Assembly: GCF_012641075.1 (NCBI RefSeq)
Contig: NZ_JAAXLJ010000007.1
Location: 62,001 to 126,000, forward strand
Source: Secundilactobacillus angelensis
Lineage (GTDB): Bacteria; Bacillota; Bacilli; Lactobacillales; Lactobacillaceae
Reading direction: 5' to 3'
Length of the DNA stretch: 64,000 bases
Of the stretch, positions 30,770 to 39,982 are shown one piece after another. A program made the position numbers and the translations under genes. The first letter of the stretch is position 1. The number at the start of each line of letters is the position of its first letter. Below the pieces are notes generated by a model. It ran no database searches. It saw only the letters and a list, made by a program, of their open reading frames with translations, and was not told the origin of the DNA.

Positions 30770-31603
30770 ATGAAGACTTCGAAACGGATTTTAGGTATTT
30801 TAGGAATTGCTGCAACAACTGTGTTATTAGCCGCTTGTGGGAATAATTCAAGTAAATCAAAGACCACCACGATTACGGTGGGTGCTTCAGCTATCCCCCA
30901 TGCACAAATTTTAAAACATGTTCAGCCACAACTGAAAAAGGAAGGCGTCAACTTAAAGATCAAGGTCTTCCAAGACTACGTAATGCCTAACAAGGCTTTA
31001 GCAAGCAAGGAATTGGATGCCAATTACTTCCAACACATCCCATTTTTGAACACTTGGAACAAGGCTAACCACGGTACTTTGGTCAGCGCCGGTGGTGTTC
31101 ACTTGGAACCAATTTCAGCTTATTCAAAGAAAGTTAAGAACTTAAAGGATGTCAAGGATGGTTCAACTATCTTAGCAAGTTCCAACACGCCTGACTATGG
31201 CCGTATCCTAACCATTTTACAGGATGCTGGTTTGATCAAGGTCAAGAAGGGCATTGATATTACCACTGCTAACTTCTCAGATATTACCTCAAACCCTCGT
31301 CATTTGAAGTTCAAGCACAGCTACGAACCAAAATTGATGCCAAGTATCTACAAGAACGGTGAAGGTGACGTGGACTTCATTAACGCCAACTATGCTGTTC
31401 AGTCAGGTTTGAACCCATTGAAGCAAGCCATTGCAACTGAAAAGTCATCATCACCATACGTCAACATTGTTGCTGTACGGAAGGGTGACCAAAAGAAGCC
31501 AGCCATCAAGAAGTTGATGAAGGCACTGCAATCAAAGAGCACGCAAAAGTGGATCTACAACCATTATAAAGGTGCTGTATTACCAGCAAAGAGTTACAAA
31601 TAA
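30770..31603 (+). CDS. metQ: Methionine-binding lipoprotein
   Basis: Extracellular NlpA/MetQ-type substrate-binding protein, 277 residues. Lipoprotein signal peptide with lipobox LLAAC (lipidated Cys23). Mature domain with the family motifs VGASAIPHAQIL and NYFQHIPFLN. ATG at 30770 is 9 nt after GGGAGG; a TTG two codons earlier is too close. Last gene of the unit, followed by a long hairpin terminator. Confidence 0.95.
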   Translation: MKTSKRILGILGIAATTVLLAACGNNSSKSKTTTITVGASAIPHAQILKHVQPQLKKEGVNLKIKVFQDYVMPNKALASKELDANYFQHIPFLNTWNKANHGTLVSAGGVHLEPISAYSKKVKNLKDVKDGSTILASSNTPDYGRILTILQDAGLIKVKKGIDITTANFSDITSNPRHLKFKHSYEPKLMPSIYKNGEGDVDFINANYAVQSGLNPLKQAIATEKSSSPYVNIVAVRKGDQKKPAIKKLMKALQSKSTQKWIYNHYKGAVLPAKSYK

Positions 31604-31608
31604 GAGAG

Positions 31609-31719
31609 CGTAAAAAGGGACGTTTAGCCCCCAGAGTATAACAGAAATGACCCTATCACCCCGAACTTGAGTGGTAGGGTCATTTCTGTTATACGGCCGG
31701 GGGCTGTCCCTTTTTACGC
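31609..31719 (+). terminator. 111-bp hairpin element after metQ
   Basis: The left arm (from GCGTAAAAAGGGACG) pairs over about 50 nt with the right arm (ending GTCCCTTTTTACGC). Inner blocks GCCCCC/GGGGGC, GTATAACAGAAATGACCCTA/TAGGGTCATTTCTGTTATAC are complementary. The loop is about 12 nt (CCGAACTTGAGT). T-run inside the right arm. It starts 6 bp after the metQ stop, so it probably ends the met operon. Confidence 0.8.
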
Positions 31720-31736
31720 GTGTAGGCTAGATAAGA

Positions 31737-31810
31737 GGGCCCCCTCGAACTTGGGTGGTAGGGTCCTTTTCGTTATATGGCCGGGGGCTGTCCCTTTTTG
31801 CGCGTATAGG
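31737..31810 (+). repeat. Direct repeat of the right half of the hairpin element
   Basis: Some 74 bp matching 31657-31728 with scattered changes (shared blocks GAACTTG, GGTGGTAGGGTC, GGCCGGGGGCTGTCCCTTTTT, CGCGT). It lacks its own left arm but could pair with the left arm of the first element instead. Probably arose by partial duplication. Confidence 0.75.
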
Positions 31811-31851
31811 AAAGGTAAACCAACTATTTTACAAGAAAAGCTAATTTCTAA

Positions 31852-31880
31852 TTGACAAGTAACTGTGTTGCCTTTATAGT
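31852..31880 (+). promoter_or_regulatory. Promoter of the Bce/Ytr-like ABC operon
   Basis: TTGACA, exact 17-bp spacer, TATAGT. The -10 box overlaps the left end of an inverted repeat. Confidence 0.8.
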
Positions 31881-31900
31881 TAGCTACATGAGTAACTAAC
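31879..31900 (+). promoter_or_regulatory. Inverted repeat operator, probable target of the operon's GntR regulator
   Basis: GTTAGCTAC, ATGA, GTAACTAAC: 8 of 9 arm positions are symmetric. Overlap with the -10 box suits repression. Assignment to the YtrA-like protein encoded at 34560-34931 is inferred from operon membership. Confidence 0.6.
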
Positions 31901-31944
31901 CAAATAACAAGCCAAGATCGTTATTAATCAATGGAGGAGTAATT

Positions 31945-32700
31945 ATGACAATGACACCAGTTGTTTCCGTCAGAGACTTGCACAAAACCTATGGTAAGAC
32001 CGGTCAAAAACAGTACGAAGCATTGAAGGGGATCAGCTTTGACGTGGAAACAGATGAATTTGTTGGCATCATGGGTGCCTCGGGTTCTGGTAAAACTACT
32101 TTGCTTAATATTTTAGCAACACTGGATGCACCTACGTCCGGTGAAGTGGAAATTAATCAACAAGTATTGGCCAACTTAAAAGGTAATCAAATTGCTGATT
32201 TTCGCGCTAAACAAGTTGGCTTTATTTTCCAAGATTTTAATCTGTTGGAAAATCTAACCAACTACGAAAATATTGCTTTGCCACTGTCACTACAAAATAT
32301 TAGTCGCAAAAAAGCGCAGCCTGAAGTTCAACGGATTGCTAAACAGTTGAACATTGAATCACTATTGGAGAAATATCCCACGGAGATCTCTGGTGGTCAA
32401 AAACAGCGTGTGGCTGCGGCACGAGCATTGGTTTCCCACCCAGCGATCCTTTTTGGTGACGAACCTACTGGGGCGCTGGATTCCAATAGTGCCCGCGACT
32501 TGCTGGAGATGTTAAACACCATCAATCACGATCAACAGGTACCGATATTGCTGGTGACCCATGATCCATTTTCAGCTAGTTATTGCCAACGTATCCTGTT
32601 TATCAAGGATGGCAAAATTGGCCAGGAAATCAAAAAGGGAACACACACCCGTCAGCAGTTCTATCAGGCCATTCTTGATACGCTTGGCACGTTTGATTAA
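31945..32700 (+). CDS. ABC transporter ATP-binding protein (BceA/MacB type)
   Basis: 251 residues. Walker A GASGSGKTT (44-52), Q-loop FIFQDFNLL, signature EISGGQKQR, Walker B AILFGDEPTGALD, H-loop VTHD. This subfamily pairs with FtsX-like permeases of the BceB type that protect against cell-wall-targeting peptides such as bacitracin. ATG after GGAGGAG. The permease follows 14 bp downstream. Confidence 0.88.
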   Translation: MTMTPVVSVRDLHKTYGKTGQKQYEALKGISFDVETDEFVGIMGASGSGKTTLLNILATLDAPTSGEVEINQQVLANLKGNQIADFRAKQVGFIFQDFNLLENLTNYENIALPLSLQNISRKKAQPEVQRIAKQLNIESLLEKYPTEISGGQKQRVAAARALVSHPAILFGDEPTGALDSNSARDLLEMLNTINHDQQVPILLVTHDPFSASYCQRILFIKDGKIGQEIKKGTHTRQQFYQAILDTLGTFD

Positions 32701-32714
32701 GGGGGGACGCCAAC

Positions 32715-34526
32715 ATGTTAAATAAACTTGCATTTGCCGGTGTTAAGAGCCGGCTGAAGGATTATGTTGTGCTGTTTTTCGGCTTAATCATGTCCAGCGC
32801 CATTTTTTATATGTTTGAATCATTGGCAACCAATAAGGCGTTTATTAAAGCTAATGCCCAACAAATTACAGGAGCAAACTTTATCTTTTTGTTTGGGGCG
32901 ATCTTATTGACCATCATCACGCTGGTGTATGTATTTTACGCAAATTCATTTTTGATGAGCATGAGGCGTCATGACTACGGTCTCTTTATGATGCTTGGTG
33001 CAAAACAATCAAAAATTGGTCAGCTGATCTTAGTGGAAACAATGGCCATTGGCACGATTGCCAGTGTGATTGGGACCATTATTGGCTGGGGATTTACGGC
33101 GTCAGTGGGACCGTTTTTAATGAGTCGGATGATTGGCAATAAATTGCAGCATTTTAATGCTTTTTATGTTCCTGCAATCGTGACAACGATTGTGTTGTAC
33201 CTCATCTTATTTTTAATTGCTGGTATCATTAACCGGCTGGCTTTAACGAAGACTTCTGTCCTGCAACTATTAAAAGGTGATAGTCAGCCAAACAGACCGG
33301 TCTTAAAGCCTGTGAGTCAATTGTTACAAGTTGTAGTGGGCGTCTTATTACTGATGTTGGGTTATTACGCCATGAGTCACGTTGAAAAATTTGCTTTGAG
33401 CACGATTCCCATTGGCTTGGTAACCATTGTGTTGGGCACGTACTTCTTATTCAACGCAATTTTTGTCTGGTTGATTTTGTTATTAAAGCGCTCTGGTTGG
33501 GCCAGTCTCGGATTAAGAAACTTTACGCTGTCACAACTCAGTTTCCGACTTCATAACTACACTAAGATTTTATCAGTCGTTTCCATTCTCATCGCGTTGT
33601 CACTGGGGGCCATCACGGTTGGCATTGGTATGCAAAAGCAAGTAACGGCTTTATCAACTGCTAGTGAGGCCTATACCATGGCAATTAAAAACCCATCGCG
33701 ACATACCAACCATTTAATCGATAAACTGACGCTGGACACTAAAGTGACCTATCAGCAAAAAGAAACCAGTAAGATAATTTATTATCGTGCTGATCAATTT
33801 AAAGACCGGCCATTAGAGTTTACCGGCTTTCAGTCACCGTTAAATTCAAAACAGAAGAATCGATTAGCATCACCCACCTATCAGAATCTCACTAGCACCC
33901 AATTAACTCAGCATCCTGAAAAGTTAATGGCACTGCAACCCAATGCGCCTCAAAAACCTTTCCGATTAGTTTCGAGGACCACTTTTAATAAGCTACCAGT
34001 TCACGCTCAGCGATTAACTCTTTTCAGAGTTAAAAACTTACAAGCGGATAAGACAGATTTGAAGCACATCGTGACCAGCATGGGTAATCCAGCGGTTGAC
34101 ACGGTCCCGGGTGCTTACGGGACGTTTGTGCTTGCTACGGCCATGTTTGGTGGCCTTGAGTTTATGGGCTTCTTTTTAGGAATTGCTTTTCTGGCGATGC
34201 TTGCCAGCTGCCTCATGTTTAAGATTCTCAGCGGCGCAGCAACCGATAAGCGTCGTTACGAGATGCTTAATAAGATTGGTGCTCGACCATCACGATTACG
34301 GGCTTCAATTGCTCGAGAAATTCTGGTTTTATTTGTATTGCCCGCAATTGTTGGGGTTGTCCACGTTTTATTTGGTCTCCTTATGTTCAAAGTTTTGATG
34401 CTTAATCCTTATTATCAGATATGGTTACCATTTACAATTTTCTTTGTCTTGTATATGATTTATTACATTATAACCGTTCGACTTTACGAGCATATCGTTT
34501 TACCGAAGCTCAGAATTGATAACTAG
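32715..34526 (+). CDS. FtsX-like ABC permease (BceB type)
   Basis: 603 residues with about ten membrane helices and an extracellular domain of about 150 residues (roughly 315-465) between helices 7 and 8, the layout of BceB permeases. FtsX-fold segments at the N-terminus (about 55-190) and C-terminus (475-590). ATG after GGGGGGACG. Such permeases usually act as sensor-transporters with a BceRS two-component system; none is encoded here. Confidence 0.87.
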   Translation: MLNKLAFAGVKSRLKDYVVLFFGLIMSSAIFYMFESLATNKAFIKANAQQITGANFIFLFGAILLTIITLVYVFYANSFLMSMRRHDYGLFMMLGAKQSKIGQLILVETMAIGTIASVIGTIIGWGFTASVGPFLMSRMIGNKLQHFNAFYVPAIVTTIVLYLILFLIAGIINRLALTKTSVLQLLKGDSQPNRPVLKPVSQLLQVVVGVLLLMLGYYAMSHVEKFALSTIPIGLVTIVLGTYFLFNAIFVWLILLLKRSGWASLGLRNFTLSQLSFRLHNYTKILSVVSILIALSLGAITVGIGMQKQVTALSTASEAYTMAIKNPSRHTNHLIDKLTLDTKVTYQQKETSKIIYYRADQFKDRPLEFTGFQSPLNSKQKNRLASPTYQNLTSTQLTQHPEKLMALQPNAPQKPFRLVSRTTFNKLPVHAQRLTLFRVKNLQADKTDLKHIVTSMGNPAVDTVPGAYGTFVLATAMFGGLEFMGFFLGIAFLAMLASCLMFKILSGAATDKRRYEMLNKIGARPSRLRASIAREILVLFVLPAIVGVVHVLFGLLMFKVLMLNPYYQIWLPFTIFFVLYMIYYIITVRLYEHIVLPKLRIDN

Positions 34527-34559
34527 TTTGCGGTGAAAGGAAGGATTGGCTGGTGGATC

Positions 34560-34931
34560 ATGCAATTTGACTTTAATAGTACTGAACCACTGTATCTTCA
34601 AGTTGCTGAGCAGATTGAAGAGGCAATTTTTACAAACAGCTTTGAAGAGGGGACTCAGGTGCCCTCAACAACTGAGGTATCTAAACAATTTCACATCAAT
34701 CCTGCCACGGTTCTTAAAGGGATGAATATTTTGGTCAGCGATGGCTTTTTGGAAAAAAGGCGTGGCCTCGGGATGTTTGTGGTAACGGGTGCCCACGCTA
34801 AAATCCGGGAAAAACGTCAGACGGAATTTTATGAAGATTACGTGGTTAACTTGGTTAAAGAAGCTAAAAAATTAAGCTTGCCAGAAACGACTATTCTCGA
34901 AATGATAAAAAGGGGGTATAACAATGGCTAA
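34560..34931 (+). CDS. GntR-family transcriptional regulator, YtrA subfamily
   Basis: 123 residues: an N-terminal winged helix (about 10-75, with PSTTEVSKQFHINPATVLKGM as recognition region and GFLEKRRGLGMFV as wing) and a short C-terminal helical dimerisation tail, the hallmark of YtrA. YtrA-type repressors normally control the ABC genes of their own operon. Start at the ATG giving MQFDFNSTEPLY, after GGTGG; a GTG at 34533 would add nine residues. Overlaps the next ATPase gene by 8 bp. Confidence 0.88.
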   Translation: MQFDFNSTEPLYLQVAEQIEEAIFTNSFEEGTQVPSTTEVSKQFHINPATVLKGMNILVSDGFLEKRRGLGMFVVTGAHAKIREKRQTEFYEDYVVNLVKEAKKLSLPETTILEMIKRGYNNG

Positions 34932-35808
34932 ACTTAAGCCAATTAAAATTAACCACGTCAGTAAATATTTTGGTAAACAGCAAGTTTTGGACGATATCGA
35001 GTTGACCATTGAACCAGAGACTATCTATGGTTTATTAGGTCGAAATGGCGCTGGAAAGAGTACGTTATTCAATATCATTACTGACCGGATCCCGTTAAGC
35101 GACGGAGAAGTGACCATTGCTGGGCAGCCGGTAACCGACAATGATGCTGTACTCAACCGGATTTACCTGATGAGTGAGGCAAATCTTTATCCTTCACGGA
35201 TGCGTGTTAAGGACATTTTTCAATTAACAGCACAACTTTATCAAGGGATGGACATGGCGCTGGCACAAACCTTAGCTGAACAATTCGAACTGAATATGAG
35301 TACCCGCTTCAATAAATTGTCCACGGGGTCTCGTTCCATCATGAAACTGATCATTGCTTTGGCGGTTGATGTTGATTACGTCTTTTTAGATGAGCCAACT
35401 CTGGGGCTGGATGCCAATCATCGGCGCCTATTTTACGATGCTTTGCTGGACAGTTATGCCAAGCGACCACGCAGTTTTATCATTTCGACTCATTTAATAG
35501 AAGAAGCCAGCAATTTAATCGAGCGTGTCTGGGTATTGCAAAATCAGCACATTATTATTGATGAATCTACTGAAAGCGTATTGAATAAGGGCTTTGCTGT
35601 AACCGGGCCAACGGCGGATGTTGAAGCTTATACGGCTGGTCTAAATATTATTGGGCATGAAGCACTCGGTAATTTGATGGTGCACTATATTTACGGTGAA
35701 TTGAAGGGTGATAGGCCAATACCGGATACAGTGTCAATCAGCCATATCGATTTGCAGCGTTTATTTATCTATCTGACTAACCAGGAGGTGTCCACCGATG
35801 AGAATTAA
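34924..35808 (+). CDS. ABC transporter ATP-binding protein (YtrB-like)
   Basis: 294 residues. Walker A GRNGAGKST (39-47), Walker B YVFLDEPTLGLD, H-loop STHL. The signature motif is LSTGSRS instead of LSGGQ, as often seen in YtrB and EcsA-type exporters. Overlaps the regulator gene by 8 bp and the following permease gene by 11 bp, indicating one translationally coupled unit. Confidence 0.85.
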   Translation: MAKLKPIKINHVSKYFGKQQVLDDIELTIEPETIYGLLGRNGAGKSTLFNIITDRIPLSDGEVTIAGQPVTDNDAVLNRIYLMSEANLYPSRMRVKDIFQLTAQLYQGMDMALAQTLAEQFELNMSTRFNKLSTGSRSIMKLIIALAVDVDYVFLDEPTLGLDANHRRLFYDALLDSYAKRPRSFIISTHLIEEASNLIERVWVLQNQHIIIDESTESVLNKGFAVTGPTADVEAYTAGLNIIGHEALGNLMVHYIYGELKGDRPIPDTVSISHIDLQRLFIYLTNQEVSTDEN

Positions 35809-36577
35809 GGCAGCATTTTCATATCAGCTTAAAAATTACTTTAAATCTTTCGGCTGGGTTTATCTGTGGTCAATCGCCGTTGTGGTAATTCTCCCCTTTG
35901 CAATTTCTCTCCTGTTGGGACGAATTAACATCTATGACATTAACGACTACTTACCTCAGTTTTTACCATCGTTGATCCTGAGTTTTTACCTGTTTGTGTT
36001 TGGCGGTATCAGCTATGATGGGTTTAAGCTATTCATTCAAAATGGGTTGGGGCGAAAGACTTATTTTCTGAGCAAATTATCCGCGTTGACTGTGATTTTA
36101 TTAGTGGGAGAGGCAATTAATGTGCTGTACGGGTTGTTCTACCACCACTTCATTAATCCCAAAAACAATCCAATCATGACTTTTAGTGTCCTGTATGGTC
36201 ATTACTTCAACTCGGCTGCTGCTAATACGGTATCGGTGTTGATCATCACGATGTTATTTACGGCTTGCATTATGGTCACTGGAATGGTCATTGGTTCGAG
36301 CTTAGGGCTGTTCAATAGGCGAGTGCAACGGATCAGTATTATTGGGATGCCAGTCGTGCTCTTTGTGTTGCTGGCAGTGTTGGTGATGCTAAATGATCAA
36401 ACCAGTTTAAAGCTGACTTGGATCGGGGATGTCCTACTGTTTATCGTTGGCATGAAGCAGCCAGTTAGCACGGGTCACTTTGTCGCCTATGCACCAATGA
36501 TATCTGGAACTATTTATATCATGGTGATGTTGTTTATTAGTTACCGTCTGACTTTAAGATTCCGCGTACCCCGATGA
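35798..36577 (+). CDS. ABC transporter permease (ABC-2-like), partner of the preceding ATPase
   Basis: 259 residues, six predicted membrane helices (about 17-38, 55-72, 95-112, 145-168, 180-198, 230-252). No soluble domain. Starts at ATG inside the end of the ATPase gene after GGAGGTG. Substrate unknown. By analogy with YtrBC it may act in cell-envelope stress. Confidence 0.8.
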   Translation: MRIKAAFSYQLKNYFKSFGWVYLWSIAVVVILPFAISLLLGRINIYDINDYLPQFLPSLILSFYLFVFGGISYDGFKLFIQNGLGRKTYFLSKLSALTVILLVGEAINVLYGLFYHHFINPKNNPIMTFSVLYGHYFNSAAANTVSVLIITMLFTACIMVTGMVIGSSLGLFNRRVQRISIIGMPVVLFVLLAVLVMLNDQTSLKLTWIGDVLLFIVGMKQPVSTGHFVAYAPMISGTIYIMVMLFISYRLTLRFRVPR

Positions 36578-36656
36578 TTTGGTGGTTGAATCCCATTTTC
36601 TCGTCAGTCATAAACGTGCTAAAATAAGAACATGCTTAAAGATCGGAGCGAGAAAA

Positions 36657-37640
36657 GTGGAAGCCACTAATCAGATTAATGACATACGTGAAGAGCTCAA
36701 TGAACTACGCAGTCAGGTCAATGCTGGTGAATTATTTCAATCACTCGGCAACCGGCTTGAATCGTTGGTTACGTCAGTAAAAAGTGATCCAACTGTCACT
36801 GCGGTGCAATTACCCGATGACAATGATGGTATCCGAGAGTTATTAACCCAGCTGAATGATCAGCTCAAAGACGAATCCCTGGCAGTTTTAAGTGACCAGC
36901 AGGTGCTCCAACTGATTTCACACATTGGGTCACCAGATCCAAGCGTTCGTGATAAGGGCATTTATTTCTTATTTAATGACTTAATCCAGCAGAATTTACT
37001 ATCGAATCAGCAAATGACAATGATCGTTCGTTATTTGACCCGTGACACGGTGCTTTTTGCTCACATTCTTGAGCCTGAAAACGACGCTGTTTATCAACGG
37101 GCATTTGCCGTGTTGCTGCTATCGGTGTTACTTTATGCCGATCGAGCTGGTTATCATTTCTTAGACCAGCAGCTGGTCAACCAAGTTGTTGACCAGTTAG
37201 CCTTGTACATGGTGCTTGAATCCGATACTCGTGGATTTATTAAGACGAACGGTTGGGCACATGCCTTTACCCATGTCGGTAATTTATTGGATGAATTATC
37301 CGAACGGGAACGATTGACACGTGCTGACAAGTTATTTTTAATGGCCATCATGATCGAACGTTATAAGACACTGGATGGGCCACTAATTTTTGGTGAACCC
37401 CAACGGCTAGCAGGCTATCTTGCACGCTTAACGAATAAAAATCAATTGTACGCGGATTATTTCTTAAAGCAGCTGAAGCACTGGCGACAAGAACTGGTGA
37501 TTGTTCAACAACAGGAAAGTCAGGCGGGTTGGAATCGAATCTATAACCGAGGTCGGCTGATTGAATCAATGATCGTGCGGCATGATTTTAGTGACGCCAT
37601 CATGCAATATTTACGTTCGGTGATTGATTTTCTAGCTTAG
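36657..37640 (+). CDS. DUF2785 family protein
   Basis: 327 residues, soluble, nearly all alpha-helical. It begins with a coiled coil (IREELNELRSQV) and contains the GWAHAFTHVGNLLDEL motif that marks DUF2785. Function unknown. GTG start 8 nt after GGAGCGAG; the frame runs back to 36579 but without a ribosome site. The upstream TGCTAAAAT could be an extended -10, so it may be separate from the ABC operon. Confidence 0.75.
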   Translation: MEATNQINDIREELNELRSQVNAGELFQSLGNRLESLVTSVKSDPTVTAVQLPDDNDGIRELLTQLNDQLKDESLAVLSDQQVLQLISHIGSPDPSVRDKGIYFLFNDLIQQNLLSNQQMTMIVRYLTRDTVLFAHILEPENDAVYQRAFAVLLLSVLLYADRAGYHFLDQQLVNQVVDQLALYMVLESDTRGFIKTNGWAHAFTHVGNLLDELSERERLTRADKLFLMAIMIERYKTLDGPLIFGEPQRLAGYLARLTNKNQLYADYFLKQLKHWRQELVIVQQQESQAGWNRIYNRGRLIESMIVRHDFSDAIMQYLRSVIDFLA

Positions 37641-37652
37641 GACTTTGAAAGG

Positions 37653-39311
37653 GTGAAACCAATCAATTATTATCGTCGTTTATTTCAAACAAGTTATCAG
37701 TTATTAAGAGTGCGACCGGTAAATCTTGGCTGGCTGATGCTACTGGCAATTTTAGTCACACTGCATATTCTCATGTTAAATCCGGGGTTAGTTGCTATTA
37801 AAGTGGTGCTGATCCTTGGCTTTTTAGCGGGATTAATTTTCGAGTTAAACTTAATCTTAACCGTCTTTACGACTAATAAGACCATCTTAAATCAAACGGA
37901 TCTCTTGATGTTAACGGCTTGGCACCGATTGTCTAAGCGTTGGCTGCAATTAGTCGGGCTAGTCGTTTTAATGGCGATTCTTTGGTTGCCATTTGGCGAT
38001 GCTGGTTTTACAGCGTCCGTTTTAAATTTAGTTAAGGTGCCCATTAACTGGGTGGATACCGTTGTTTTACAGAGACGTATCGCGGTGGCCATTCTTGTTG
38101 TTTTGTATGGCATTTTGCTCTTCAGCTTTCTAAAATTGCTGGGGTACTTAAGGATAACAGTCAAGCCAGAATTGGTCTCGATTAATGGCTGGCATCGACT
38201 CGTTTGGTTTTGCCGACCGTTAATTGCGATTTGGCTACCGATGTCCATTATCGACCGAGTGGCTGTCCGCGGGTTGCGAGCATTAAGCAATCAGTTATCA
38301 AATGGTGTTGGCAATGGCACTAGTCTAACAACCTTGGTTTTGCTGGTTGCCTTTTCACTGATTGGCTTGAGTGTGTTTTTAATTGCTATTATTTGGGAGT
38401 CGATTGCGCAACCAGAATTCCAGCCAGAGTTTTCCGAGGAGGAAGCACATCTGCATAGTATGGCTTGGTTTCCCACCGGGCTGGTTATGCTTCTGGTCAT
38501 TCTTTTTGGATTTCAGGCTTTCCACTTTGGTTCCATTGCCGCAACGCCAAGTTTGACGATTTCTCATCGAGGCGTAATTGGGGATAATGGGATGCCAAAC
38601 TCATTGTCGGCTTTTCGTCGCACAGTTAAACATCAGCCCAATTTTGTGGAGGTTGACGTTCAGGAGACTAAGGATGGTCAGTTCGTTGTTTCTCATGGTC
38701 AGGATATCAATTTAAAGACCGAGGCGGGTAAAAAAGTCGGCAACATTCAAAAATTAACTTTAGCGCAAATTAAAAAACATTCGGCTGAGAAAAATGGTCA
38801 TCACACGAACATTGTGAGTCTGGCTAGTTATTTAAGAACAGCCAAAAAGCAAAATCAGCGGTTAATTGTAGAAATCAAGGTTACGCCGCAAGATAGTCCG
38901 GATATGGTTCAGCGTTTTGTGGATCAGTATGGCAGTCAATTAGTTGCTAATCATGATTTTGTCCATACAATGAGTTATCAGACGCTTTTGAAGTTAAAAC
39001 AGCTCAACTCTAATTTGATTGTGGGATACATTGTTCCTTTAAATCTCATTTCAATTAAAAATCTGCCAGCTGATTTTTACTCTTTGCAGGCTATTGGTCT
39101 CAATACGACCATGATTAGACAAGCACACTCAATTGGGGCACCAGTATTTGCGTGGACGCCTGATAAATTAACTGATATGCAGGTCATGCGGGTTTTAGGA
39201 GTGGATGGTCAGATCACCAACCAACTAACACGACTTCAACAAGTCAATCGTCAGCCCATCAAACAGTTTAATTGGGCAATTGTTGAAAATGTTGTGAACC
39301 AGTTTTGCTGA
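37653..39311 (+). CDS. Membrane-anchored glycerophosphodiester phosphodiesterase
   Basis: 552 residues. The N-terminal half (1-295) has about eight membrane helices of the GDPD membrane domain; the C-terminal half is an extracellular GDPD barrel. Catalytic and metal residues: HRG (305-307), Glu333 and Asp335 in FVEVDV, His348 in VVSHGQD, and EIK in LIVEIKVTP. Hydrolyses glycerophosphodiesters or lipoteichoic-acid-type polyglycerol phosphate. Annotated start GTG; the ribosome-like GAAAGG is unusually close, so the exact start is uncertain. Confidence 0.9.
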   Translation: MKPINYYRRLFQTSYQLLRVRPVNLGWLMLLAILVTLHILMLNPGLVAIKVVLILGFLAGLIFELNLILTVFTTNKTILNQTDLLMLTAWHRLSKRWLQLVGLVVLMAILWLPFGDAGFTASVLNLVKVPINWVDTVVLQRRIAVAILVVLYGILLFSFLKLLGYLRITVKPELVSINGWHRLVWFCRPLIAIWLPMSIIDRVAVRGLRALSNQLSNGVGNGTSLTTLVLLVAFSLIGLSVFLIAIIWESIAQPEFQPEFSEEEAHLHSMAWFPTGLVMLLVILFGFQAFHFGSIAATPSLTISHRGVIGDNGMPNSLSAFRRTVKHQPNFVEVDVQETKDGQFVVSHGQDINLKTEAGKKVGNIQKLTLAQIKKHSAEKNGHHTNIVSLASYLRTAKKQNQRLIVEIKVTPQDSPDMVQRFVDQYGSQLVANHDFVHTMSYQTLLKLKQLNSNLIVGYIVPLNLISIKNLPADFYSLQAIGLNTTMIRQAHSIGAPVFAWTPDKLTDMQVMRVLGVDGQITNQLTRLQQVNRQPIKQFNWAIVENVVNQFC

Positions 39312-39345
39312 TTTTTCGTATTTAGCTCTATAAGGAGCTGATGAA

Positions 39346-39918
39346 ATGACCACAAGATGTTCGTGGGCGGAGAAGAGCCCTCAGTTATTGATCTATCATG
39401 ATTTAGAGTGGGGCGTCCCCGTTTATGACGAGCGCCAGTTATTTGAAAATCTGTCGTTAGAAATCTTTCAGGCAGGCTTAGCTTGGCACCTGATTTTAAA
39501 GTACCGGGAGGCTTTAAGGGTTTCCTTCGACCAGTTTGATCCTGATAGGTTGGCTGGCATCACACCTGCACGTCTTCAGGCGTTGTATCATGATAAAAGA
39601 ATCATTCGTAACCAGCAAAAAATCGATGCGGTGATTGAGAACGCTAAAGTGCTTACCAGCTTGCATGAATTAGGCTGGACTCTGAGTGAGACCCTTTGGC
39701 AGCAGGTGAATGGCATGCCACTGGATCACCACTTAAAAGCAGACGAGGCGTTAAGCAGCGACTTATTTGTGGCAGAATTATCGCAGACACTGCGACAACT
39801 TGGGTTTAAACGGATCGGCCCCAAGACGTGTTATTCATTGTTGCAGGTTTCTGGAATTGTGAATGATCATTTAGCGGCATGTTATCGACATGATGAAATA
39901 TCAGAAACAATCAGCTAA
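39346..39918 (+). CDS. tag: DNA-3-methyladenine glycosylase I
   Basis: Removes 3-methyladenine from alkylated DNA. 190 residues. Zinc ligands Cys5, His18, His175 and Cys179 are all present at the spacing known for E. coli Tag, with catalytic Glu39 in LSLEIFQAGLAW. ATG after AAGGAGC. Terminator downstream. Confidence 0.95.
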   Translation: MTTRCSWAEKSPQLLIYHDLEWGVPVYDERQLFENLSLEIFQAGLAWHLILKYREALRVSFDQFDPDRLAGITPARLQALYHDKRIIRNQQKIDAVIENAKVLTSLHELGWTLSETLWQQVNGMPLDHHLKADEALSSDLFVAELSQTLRQLGFKRIGPKTCYSLLQVSGIVNDHLAACYRHDEISETIS

Positions 39919-39920
39919 AT

Positions 39921-39963
39921 AAAAAACGTGACCACCCAAATTGTTTGAGTGGTCACGTTTTTA
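39921..39963. terminator. Bidirectional terminator between tag and usp
   Basis: AAAAAACGTGACCAC and GTGGTCACGTTTTT are perfectly complementary. Confidence 0.92.
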
Positions 39964-39982
39964 TTTAAGGATAGTAATTAAA

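Noticed and set aside
31667-31855. 62-codon open frame with an internally repeated peptide (PGAVPF...)
   Set aside because: It lies wholly within the hairpin element and its direct repeat; the peptide repeat only reflects the DNA repeat, and there is no ribosome site.
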